From the NCBI GenBank assembly GCA_903871235.1, contig CAIQGA010000018.1, positions 1-51,669 on the forward strand: a DNA stretch of 51,669 bases, in the 5' to 3' direction. The notes below the pieces were generated by a model. It was not told where the DNA came from, made no database searches, and saw only the letters and a program-made list of their open reading frames with translations. Every line of letters starts with the position of its first letter. Positions within the stretch are counted from its first letter, which is position 1. Shown here piece by piece: positions 44,612-51,669 of the stretch. Position numbers and translations under genes: made by a program. The DNA is from an uncultured Chlorobiaceae bacterium. GTDB lineage: Bacteria; Bacteroidota; Chlorobiia; Chlorobiales; Chlorobiaceae.

Positions 44612-45646
44612 ATGAAAAAGTGGATAAAAGCTTTGCCAATCGTAGCGCTGTTGTTTATTACAGTAGCGGCACAGGCAGAAGAAAAACCGAAAGTAATTCG
44701 AATTGGCGGTGGAGGAAATGCACTGAATCTGCCGCAAGCCAGTGGCGCAATCGGGTGGGTAAATGAGCAGGGATTGCTGGAAAAAGAGTTTGCAAAAGAT
44801 GGTATTAAAATAGAGCGCACTTACTATAAAGCTATGGGTCCCGGTCAGAATGAAGCCATTGCTTCCGGCTTGGTTGATTTTGGATCTGCGGGTGATCTCG
44901 TTACCGTTGTTGGCAGGGCTGGAGGGTTGCCGTACAAAATTATCAGTACGAGCGGAGCGGGCGGCAGTAATATCTATATCCAGGTCAATCCAGCCTCCGG
45001 TATCAAATCACTGAAAGATCTCAAGGGGAAGAGGATTGGGTACCTAAAGGGCACCTACCTCCACCTCGCCTTCAACAGAATTCTTGATGCGGTTGGTTTG
45101 ACTGAAAAAGAGATCAGGGGAGTGAATTTAGTTAATGCTGACGCACAGGCTGCACTTGCAACAAACAGTGTTGATGCCATTGTGAGTAGTTCTGACCGAC
45201 CCCTTGTTGACCAGGGAGTTGCAAAACTGCTTTTCGATACCCGCAAATATCCCCAGTTTAAAAGTGCTCCGGGTTCAATTTTTGTAACCGAAGCCTTTGC
45301 CAACAAGTATCCTGAAATCACCAGGAGAGTTCTGAAGACTCTTCTTAAAGGCTATTACTGGGCATCAAAACCTGAGAACCAGGAAGCTATTATTCAGTCA
45401 TCGGTTAAAAACGGCGGAACGTATAAACATATCAAAGCGGATTTGATTGGCAGTCTTCCCCCAAAAGAGAACTATGACCCGACCGTCACGACTAAAGTGC
45501 TGAAAGATTATCAGGAGATCATTGATTTCGCCTTTAAACGTGGCATCATCAGGAGACGCTATAATGTCAGCGAGTTGTTTGATCTCCGATTCCAGGCTCC
45601 TGCTTTGAAAGAACTCGGTTATGATAAATACTGGGTACATAATTAA
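44612..45646 (+). CDS. NMT1/SsuA-like periplasmic substrate-binding protein
   Basis: A 344-residue binding protein; ATG 44612 is favoured because AAGGAG lies at proper spacing, and a signal peptide follows (KKWIKALPIVALLFITVAAQA). Family features: YYKAMGPGQNEAIASGLVDFG, SLKDLKGKRIGYLKGTYLH, and VNADAQAALATNSVDAIVS. Unlike the binding protein at 21891 it is not a lipoprotein. Its transporter genes lie 2.2 kb downstream, separated by an activator and a beta subunit, which links import directly to the reductase. Confidence 0.85.
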   Translation: MKKWIKALPIVALLFITVAAQAEEKPKVIRIGGGGNALNLPQASGAIGWVNEQGLLEKEFAKDGIKIERTYYKAMGPGQNEAIASGLVDFGSAGDLVTVVGRAGGLPYKIISTSGAGGSNIYIQVNPASGIKSLKDLKGKRIGYLKGTYLHLAFNRILDAVGLTEKEIRGVNLVNADAQAALATNSVDAIVSSSDRPLVDQGVAKLLFDTRKYPQFKSAPGSIFVTEAFANKYPEITRRVLKTLLKGYYWASKPENQEAIIQSSVKNGGTYKHIKADLIGSLPPKENYDPTVTTKVLKDYQEIIDFAFKRGIIRRRYNVSELFDLRFQAPALKELGYDKYWVHN

Positions 45647-45659
45647 GCGCTTGAGGTTT

Positions 45660-45699
45660 GTCAAAATATAAAACAAAGGGGTAAAGCTTTGGTTTTGAC
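45660..45699 (+). other. Intercistronic hairpin after the binding-protein gene
   Basis: GTCAAAA and CAAAG pair with CTTTG and TTTTGAC (45660-45699), about 12 pairs with an internal loop. There is no T-run, so it more likely stabilises the binding-protein mRNA or limits read-through than terminates. Confidence 0.5.
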
Positions 45700-45763
45700 C
45701 CTGTTGTACCATAACGACCTGATTGGTCGAAATTCTGAAATAATCTGAAAAACGGAGTAGAAA

Positions 45764-46573
45764 ATGTCTTTTAGCGGGAATTTTTTTGCGGGTGTTGATG
45801 TCGGTTCACTGGCTGCAAAATCAGTGATTTTGAAAGATGGTGAGATTTTTGCCACAGGTCTTCTGAAGAGTGGTGTGAATTCTGTCGAAAGCGGCTTAAG
45901 TGCCTTGAATCTCGCCCTGGACGCGGCGGGACTGAAAAAGGAGGATATCACCTATATCGTTGGAACTGGTTACGGTCGGGTTTCTGCGCCCTATGCCAAC
46001 AAGGCTGTAACTGAAATTACCTGTCATGCCAAAGGCGCAAACTATCTGCATCCGACGGTTCGCACCATTATTGATATGGGCGGCCAGGATTGCAAGGCCA
46101 TACGCATTGATGAGGATGGAGCTGTTGTTGATTTTGCCATGAACGACAAGTGTGCTGCAGGTACCGGTCGTTTTCTTGAGGTGATGGCCGATGTGTTCAA
46201 GGTAAAACTTGAAGATTTGGGCGCTATAGCTCTTTCGGCCACCGATACCGTTCCCATGAGCAGCACCTGCACGGTTTTTGCCGAGTCGGAAACAATCTCT
46301 CTGGTTGCGCGAGGCGAAAAGCCTGAAAACATTCTTAACGGCATTCATCATTCAATTGCCAATCGTATTGCCGGACTTTTTTCAAGAGTCGGCATTGCAA
46401 GTGATGTCTTTTTTTCAGGTGGTGTAGCTAAGAACACCGGGATGAAGAGTGCGATCGAACAGGCGCTGAAAGTTACCATTGTTCGTCCGGAAATTGATCC
46501 CCAGCTTATCGGCGCTTTGGGCGCTGCCGTTATTGCCCGCAGTTTTGCCAAAAAGGAGGGACTATGGGCTTAA
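45764..46573 (+). CDS. ATP-dependent activator, second copy (HgdC/BadG family)
   Basis: A 269-residue paralogue of the activator at 37694, with nearly the same sequence throughout including GTGYGRVSAPYANK, NDKCAAGTGRFLEV and SSTCTVFAESE, so both cluster cysteines are kept. GGAG precedes the ATG. DNA-level differences are spread over codon third positions, showing an older duplication. It overlaps the beta 2 gene by ten bases and should be its electron donor. Confidence 0.93.
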   Translation: MSFSGNFFAGVDVGSLAAKSVILKDGEIFATGLLKSGVNSVESGLSALNLALDAAGLKKEDITYIVGTGYGRVSAPYANKAVTEITCHAKGANYLHPTVRTIIDMGGQDCKAIRIDEDGAVVDFAMNDKCAAGTGRFLEVMADVFKVKLEDLGAIALSATDTVPMSSTCTVFAESETISLVARGEKPENILNGIHHSIANRIAGLFSRVGIASDVFFSGGVAKNTGMKSAIEQALKVTIVRPEIDPQLIGALGAAVIARSFAKKEGLWA

Positions 46574-47742
46574 AGACTCTTGATAAAATTGCAGCGGCTT
46601 TACAGCGCCGTCCCTTTGAACTTGAACAACTGCGCAAAGAGGGTAAAAGAGTTGTCGGATGGCTTGCCTACAACATTCCGGAAGAGATCATCTATGCGCT
46701 TGGACTTATTCCAATACGAGTGGGGCAGGGTGGAGATGGGCGGCTTGTTGAAGTCGGTGCACGCCATATTTCGACCAAGAATTGTGTCTTTGTGCGTCAT
46801 GCTCTTGGCCAATTCGCAGAAAAAACCGATCCATACATAAAACAGCTTGATCTGGTTGCTATTGATGCTACCTGCATTCAGCTCTACCGGCTTGAAGAGC
46901 TTATCAGCTTCTATTTCGGCTATAAAACAGTGGTACTTGGAGTGCCGCGCAATTTTGCAACAAAAGAGGGGCATGAGTATTTCAGAAAAGAGGTTGAATG
47001 CTTTACCAGCAAACTTGAAGCATTTGCCGGAGTCACTCTTGAAAAGTCGAAACTTGAGGAAGCAATAAGCATCTACGATGGAATCAGGGCGGCGATCAAG
47101 ACCCTTTACCGCTATCAAAGTCTGGATAATGCGCCCCTGCGCTGGCGGGACGTGTCGAGTGTCATCAGTGCCGGTTACAATCTCGACAGGCAGAACTATC
47201 TGGAACTTCTGCAGGAGCTGATAGCCGAAGTAGAAGAGAATCTGACTGAGAGCCCCGCAGGCGGGGAGATTGAAGCCAGGATATTCCTTTCCGGAAGCCT
47301 CATTCCTCCGGGCGACACCAAGCTTGTCGATATTATTGAGCAATTGGGCGGTCGAATCGTGGGAGATGACCTGTGGAGCGGACTCAATTTCTTCCTCAAT
47401 CTCGAAATAAAAGAGCCAACCCCCTATGGCGTAGCCGATGCCTATCTCGACAGGGTGCCGCATGGCTCTTTGCCTTATCTCGATCTGAAGAGCGATGGCC
47501 GGCTTGCCAACTTGAAGCATCAGATACAAGAGTTTGGCGCCGACGGGATCATCTATCACACCCTGCGCTATTGCGATGCATTCACCTTTAAAGCAGGGGA
47601 GACAAAGGATGTTCTTGGTAAGCTGCCTTTTCTGGAGATCCATACGGAATACTCCGGCTCGGATTTTGAAGCCATTCGTACCAGGGTTGAAGCATTCATC
47701 GAAATGATCAAGAGCAAGAAAGAGATTGCTGAACTTGTATAA
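46564..47742 (+). CDS. 2-hydroxyacyl-CoA dehydratase/BCR-like subunit, beta 2
   Basis: A 392-residue paralogue of beta 1 with C74 (TKNCVFVRH), C104 (DATCIQLYR) and YHTLRYCDAFTFKAGETK, ending EIHTEYSGSDFEAIRTRVEAF. No alpha subunit is encoded in this operon, so beta 2 must act alone as a homodimer, as double-cubane-cluster proteins do, or borrow alpha 1 or alpha 2 from the upstream operon. Confidence 0.9.
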   Translation: MGLKTLDKIAAALQRRPFELEQLRKEGKRVVGWLAYNIPEEIIYALGLIPIRVGQGGDGRLVEVGARHISTKNCVFVRHALGQFAEKTDPYIKQLDLVAIDATCIQLYRLEELISFYFGYKTVVLGVPRNFATKEGHEYFRKEVECFTSKLEAFAGVTLEKSKLEEAISIYDGIRAAIKTLYRYQSLDNAPLRWRDVSSVISAGYNLDRQNYLELLQELIAEVEENLTESPAGGEIEARIFLSGSLIPPGDTKLVDIIEQLGGRIVGDDLWSGLNFFLNLEIKEPTPYGVADAYLDRVPHGSLPYLDLKSDGRLANLKHQIQEFGADGIIYHTLRYCDAFTFKAGETKDVLGKLPFLEIHTEYSGSDFEAIRTRVEAFIEMIKSKKEIAELV

Positions 47743-47753
47743 CGAAGTCGGCT

Positions 47754-47794
47754 AATTGGGGGACGTTCAGACGCAACTGAACCGTCAACCAATT
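47754..47794 (+). other. Intercistronic long hairpin before the permease genes
   Basis: AATTGG, GAC and GTTCAG pair with CTGAAC, GTC and CCAATT across 47754-47794 with small bulges. It sits 12 bases after beta 2 and 57 bases before the first permease, a possible attenuator or processing site. Confidence 0.5.
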
Positions 47795-47850
47795 GAGTCA
47801 AAGCATGTATCGGGATGGTATAAGGATTCTGTTCAATAAATTTTAACAGT

Positions 47851-48645
47851 ATGTCAAAAAAATTCATACAACGGCTGGGATTAAAAGATAAGCTTCTGGC
47901 ATTAATTGTCCCGCTTCTGGTGCTGGCAGCGTGGCAGGGTGCAGTATCGCAGAAATTATGCTCAGACCTTATTCTGACACCGCCGTTAACCCTGCTGAAC
48001 ACGCTTGTCGAACTTGCTCAATCAGGGGATCTCACGCTGAATATTCTGGCAAGCCTGAAAAGAGTTATGATAGGGTTTTTGCTTGGAGGAACATCCGGGT
48101 TTGTTCTTGGAATTCTCATGGCGCTCTCCCCGTTTTTGAACAGCATCTTTGGCCCGTTAATCAAAGCCCTCCAGCAAGTTCCTGAGTTTGCCTGGATGCC
48201 GCTCATCATCATGTTTCTCGGTATTGATGAATCTGCAAAATATTTTTTTGTGGCAATCGGGGCGTTTTACCCCATGGTCTTGAATACCTATCAAGGTGTA
48301 AGCGGTGTTCCTGAAAAATATCACGAACTGGCCAGGGTTTTTGATTACAAGAGTTTTCGTTACCTCTTTAAAGTGATCATTCCAAGTGCATTGCCTTCAA
48401 TAATCACCGGTATTCGTCTCAGTCTTGGCCTTTCCTGGATGTTTGTTGTTGGAGCAGAGCTTTTTGGATCCGATTCAGGCGTTGGCTATTTGATGACCTG
48501 GGGACGCGCCGTATTTCAGATTGATCTGGTAATGGCGGGTTTGATTCTTGTTGGAGTGATTGGATTTGCGATGAATGTTCTTCTTGAAATAGCCGAGAAG
48601 CGGTTTTTACTATGGCGTGAGCCAGTTGACGGGAGGCCGGTATGA
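47851..48645 (+). CDS. NitT/TauT-family ABC importer, permease 1
   Basis: A 264-residue permease of the SsuC/TauC type with about six membrane helices and the EAA-like segment ELARVFDYKSFRYLFKVIIP followed by SALPSIITGIRLSLGLSWMF. It overlaps permease 2 by four bases. Two different permease genes here, against one in the first importer, imply a heterodimeric channel. Confidence 0.86.
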   Translation: MSKKFIQRLGLKDKLLALIVPLLVLAAWQGAVSQKLCSDLILTPPLTLLNTLVELAQSGDLTLNILASLKRVMIGFLLGGTSGFVLGILMALSPFLNSIFGPLIKALQQVPEFAWMPLIIMFLGIDESAKYFFVAIGAFYPMVLNTYQGVSGVPEKYHELARVFDYKSFRYLFKVIIPSALPSIITGIRLSLGLSWMFVVGAELFGSDSGVGYLMTWGRAVFQIDLVMAGLILVGVIGFAMNVLLEIAEKRFLLWREPVDGRPV

Positions 48646-49430
48646 AGAGGTTTGCTTTCAACAAAAAAACAAAAGCAATACTTGGGGTGTTTGCGTTTCC
48701 GATTGTATTGATTGGTTTGTGGCAGTTATTTATTCTTGCCGGATTTTCCTCGGCGAGATTTCTGCCACCGCCCTATAAAGTATTACAAAAATTTGTGATT
48801 CTTTTTTCCGAGCCGACCTATTCTCATCATATCGCGGTCAGTTTACAGCGGGTCATGATCGGTTTTTTTATTGGTACTCTGGCCGGTTTTCTATTCGGAT
48901 TGCTCATGGGATTATCAAAAACTGCAGAGAAGATTTTTGCCCCATTTTTTCATGCAATACGCCAGGTACCGATGATTGGCTGGATCCCGTTGATCATCAT
49001 GTGGTTCGGCATGAATGAACTGCCTCGTGTTCTGATCATCTCGGTTGCCGCGTTTTATCCGATAACCCTGAATACTTTTTCAGGAGTAAGAAATGTGCCA
49101 AGAGAGTATCTGGAACTTGCTTCTGTTTATGGATTCAAGGGATTGACGCTGATCAAAAAAATTATTATACCAGCGGCTTTACCCTCAATTGCCACCGGTA
49201 TCAGTTTGGGGCTTGCCATGTCATGGTCTGTTTTGATGGTAGCGGAAATATTTATACAAACCGCCTTGGGAGTTGGTACGCAGATTCAGAGGGGACGGGA
49301 TCGGTTTGATATTGCACTGGTTATTGCAGGAATTATTACCGTCGGGGTATTAGGGTATGCCATGACCGTATTGGTTCAGAAAATAGTGCAAGCCGTTGAA
49401 CGGGGAAGGGTTATCAGCACTGAAAAATAA
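48642..49430 (+). CDS. NitT/TauT-family ABC importer, permease 2
   Basis: A 262-residue permease related to permease 1, with ELASVYGFKGLTLIKKIIIP and AALPSIATGISLGLAMSW in the coupling region. It starts inside the end of permease 1 and precedes the ATPase by 11 bases. Confidence 0.86.
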   Translation: MKRFAFNKKTKAILGVFAFPIVLIGLWQLFILAGFSSARFLPPPYKVLQKFVILFSEPTYSHHIAVSLQRVMIGFFIGTLAGFLFGLLMGLSKTAEKIFAPFFHAIRQVPMIGWIPLIIMWFGMNELPRVLIISVAAFYPITLNTFSGVRNVPREYLELASVYGFKGLTLIKKIIIPAALPSIATGISLGLAMSWSVLMVAEIFIQTALGVGTQIQRGRDRFDIALVIAGIITVGVLGYAMTVLVQKIVQAVERGRVISTEK

Positions 49431-49441
49431 ATATTAACAAA

Positions 49442-50227
49442 ATGAAAATGCCGAATAATAAAGGTACCCTTCAAATCAGGAATCTCAGTAAAAGTTTTAT
49501 TGTCGATAATAATCCATTACAGATTCTCAATGACATCAACTTGACCGTTCATTCCGGTGCGTTTGTCACGATAGTTGGTTCAAGCGGGTGCGGAAAGACG
49601 ACTCTGCTTCGCATCATGCTGGGACTTGAAAATCATTATACCGGCGAAGCCCTGATCGATGGCAAACAAATTATTGGCCCGGGGAGCGACCGGGGTATTG
49701 TTTTTCAGGATCACCGGCTTCTTCCCTGGCTCACCGTCGGTGAGAATGTCGCATTTGGCCTTGACAAGCTCAAACGGAAGGAGAAGAAACTTCTCGTGGA
49801 CGAACACCTGAAACTGGTTGGTCTCAACGGATTTGAGAGCGCCTATCCTTCCCAGCTTTCCGGCGGAATGGCTCAGCGGGTTGCCATTGCCAGGGCATTG
49901 GCGAGCAAGCCTGAAATACTGCTGCTGGATGAACCCCTCGGAGCGCTTGATGCCCTTACCAGAATGTATATGCAACAAGAACTTGAGCGGTTATGGCTTC
50001 TTGAAAAGATTACCATGATCATGGTGACGCATGACATCGATGAAGCGATATACCTGAGTGATAAAGTGGTCATTATGTCCTCCCGTCCCGGTGTGATTAA
50101 AAAGATAATCGATGTGCCGCTTTCCAGACCGCGCGACAGGGCAAGTTCCGATTTTACACGAATAAAAGCCGAGATACTCGAAGAGTTCCACCTTGGAACG
50201 GAATATCCATTTGCCTATGCAATTTGA
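49442..50227 (+). CDS. NitT/TauT-family ABC importer, ATP-binding subunit
   Basis: A 261-residue ATPase with Walker A GSSGCGKTT (46-54), Q-loop VFQDHRLLPW, signature LSGGMAQRV and Walker B ILLLDEPLGALDA. It lacks the N-terminal extension of the ATPase at 20112. With the porin, binding protein and two permeases it completes the second importer. Confidence 0.9.
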   Translation: MKMPNNKGTLQIRNLSKSFIVDNNPLQILNDINLTVHSGAFVTIVGSSGCGKTTLLRIMLGLENHYTGEALIDGKQIIGPGSDRGIVFQDHRLLPWLTVGENVAFGLDKLKRKEKKLLVDEHLKLVGLNGFESAYPSQLSGGMAQRVAIARALASKPEILLLDEPLGALDALTRMYMQQELERLWLLEKITMIMVTHDIDEAIYLSDKVVIMSSRPGVIKKIIDVPLSRPRDRASSDFTRIKAEILEEFHLGTEYPFAYAI

Positions 50228-50287
50228 TAGTATCAGTTCCTTCAGCTCTTGCCAAACAGGCCTCTTCGGGTCATCACCACCACTGAT

Positions 50288-51586
50288 ATGCGTAATATTT
50301 TCAGGCTCAGTTCTTTCGTAAAGCCTTATCGGATACAGGCGCTTGTCGCGCTTTTGCTGCTGACAACCGTTGTTGGAATGGATCTGAGTATTCCCCGTCT
50401 GATTCAGAGGATTATCGACCAGGGGATTCATCAGCATAATCAGCAGGTGGTTATCAATACCGGCCTGCTGATGCTCGGCATTACCCTGCTCAGTGTCTTT
50501 TTTGCCGTCTGGTCACATATTCTGTCGGTACGGGTCGGTGAAAGCATAGCCCGCGATATCCGCGAAGCACTGTTTCTGAAAATCCAGTCGTTTTCGTTCG
50601 GCAATATCGACCGGCTCAATACCGGCCAGCTCATGGTGCGCCTTTCCAGCGATACCTCTGCGGTACAGCGTGTTGCCCAGGTTTCTTTGCGTATCGGTAC
50701 GCGATCGACCCTGCTGATGATCGGCAGCCTCATCCTGATGATTAAAACCAGCAGCAGCCTTGCCTTGACCATTCTGCCCCTGCTCTTTATAACCTCTGTC
50801 CTCATTGTCTTTTTTGTGGTGAAAATGGAGCCGTTATGGAGCTCGGTGCAGCGCCAGCTCGATCGGCTGAGTACCGTGCTGCAGGAAAACATTGCAGGCA
50901 TCCGCCTGATCAAGGCATTTGTGCGGGGTGAATTTGAGTTTACCCGGTTCAATAAGGCAAATCAGGCATTTGCCAGCGACTCCATCAGAGTGATGAAGTT
51001 CATGGCAAGTATGCCGCCGCTGCTGACCATGTGCGTTAATGCCGGGATGGTTCTGGTGATATGGGTTGGCGGACTTGACGCCATAGCCGGAAAACTGACG
51101 ATCGGACAGGTTGTGGCGTTCACCAACTACCTGCTCACAACCATGGCACCGCTTATTTTCATGGCCAACCTGACCAATGCCTGGGCCGGAGGTATCGCTT
51201 CATCAAAGCGTATTGCGGAAGTGCTCGATATTGTTCCTGATATTCATGATCATGCTGGCGCAAAGGCAATGGCAGAGCACCGGGCGGGAAGGATTGTTTT
51301 TGATCATGTCTCCTTCCGCTATAACCGGGAGTCAGGTACTCAGCTCCTTGATGCCATCAGTTTTGTTGCAGAGCCGGGCAGAACGCTTGCCATTCTCGGT
51401 GCCACCGGTTCAGGAAAATCAACGCTGGTAAACCTTATCCCAAGGTTTTACGACGTCTCTTCAGGCAGAATTCTGATTGACGGGGTAGATATCAGGGAAG
51501 TAACCCAGGACTCGCTGCTTAAACGGATTGCCATAGCAGTCTGTCGGATTATTCCGCAAGATAAAAGCACAAAAATAGCTGCATAA
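50288..51586 (+). pseudogene. Truncated ABC exporter half (third)
   Basis: The frame from ATG 50288 matches the exporter at 30855 through six membrane helices and Walker A (GATGSGKST), then breaks: after TQDSLLKRIAIA it runs VCRIIPQDKSTKIAA and stops. The Q-loop, signature and Walker B are lost (normal length about 580, here 432). No partner follows within the window. It is almost surely inactive as an exporter; the break near 51537 marks a deletion or insertion junction. Confidence 0.8.
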
Positions 51587-51669
51587 ACCTTTTATTATAA
51601 ACAAGATAAGTCGTATATTGATTGCATAATAACCAGTTAACTATTTACTGAAAAGCAATGCGTTCAGAC
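51587..51669. other. Window end, nothing recognised
   Basis: These 83 AT-rich bases after the truncated exporter hold no gene start I can support. Since the exporter reading frame is disrupted shortly before, foreign or rearranged DNA may begin at about 51537. Confidence 0.4.

Noticed and set aside
1-51669. CRISPR arrays, tRNA and rRNA genes
   Set aside because: No direct-repeat arrays with regular spacers, no tRNA T-loop signatures and no rRNA-like segments were seen on reading both strands.

Overview
The window reads like a chromosomal segment of a green sulfur bacterium (Chlorobiaceae). That is an inference from gene style: DUF4293 and FtsE-like genes beside pdxA, an IS630-type transposase start, DUF4143 ATPases, weak or absent Shine-Dalgarno sites and anaerobic iron-sulfur enzymes. 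No rRNA, tRNA or CRISPR array was seen.

Left part (1-16450): housekeeping genes mixed with decaying accessory DNA. In order: the 5' end of an IS630-like transposase, a DUF4143 ATPase, a DUF4160 (frameshifted)/DUF2442 pair, ftsE-like, pdxA, a DUF4293 membrane protein, a small protein with a radical SAM/SPASM enzyme behind a terminator-like hairpin, htpX, then a wrecked type I restriction-modification locus (hsdM and hsdR fragments) holding toxin-antitoxin genes (one toxin and one antitoxin frameshifted) and dinD. A second DUF4143 ATPase, an acid phosphatase, a periplasmic cyclophilin, a membrane protein, yjdM and a short metY-like remnant follow.

Right part (16511-51586): one long, same-strand accessory cluster that I consider the main discovery. 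It combines (1) two paralogous radical SAM enzymes with an unusual C-X8-C-X2-C motif; (2) a NitT/TauT-type importer with an FMN-barrel protein; (3) a heterodimeric ABC exporter; (4) a NifH/NifD/NifK-like set in which the D-like subunit has a single cysteine and the K-like subunit keeps all three P-cluster-type cysteines; (5) a second heterodimeric exporter, a degenerate HMA protein and a TatD-associated radical SAM protein; (6) an MFS transporter; (7) two ATP-dependent activators of the HgdC/BadG type with four 2-hydroxyacyl-CoA dehydratase/benzoyl-CoA-reductase-like subunits plus a fifth, broken one; and (8) a porin, a second importer and a truncated third exporter.

The parts are tied together by a repeated noncoding leader, five full copies and one half copy, placed before each operon. 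Each full copy has a 5' block with a small hairpin (for example CCGTTTAAACGG), a middle TTGTTGTTG block, a hairpin whose two arms vary together between copies, and a terminator-like hairpin (GCCGATTCT...AGAGTCGGC, usually with a T-run). It looks like an undescribed attenuator or riboswitch class, or a shared control element, that makes the cluster one regulon. My working model is an anaerobic system that imports a small molecule, reduces it with two ATP-driven low-potential electron-transfer machines (NifH-type and HgdC-type), modifies it or its cofactor with radical SAM enzymes, and exports products. The substrate cannot be read from the sequence.
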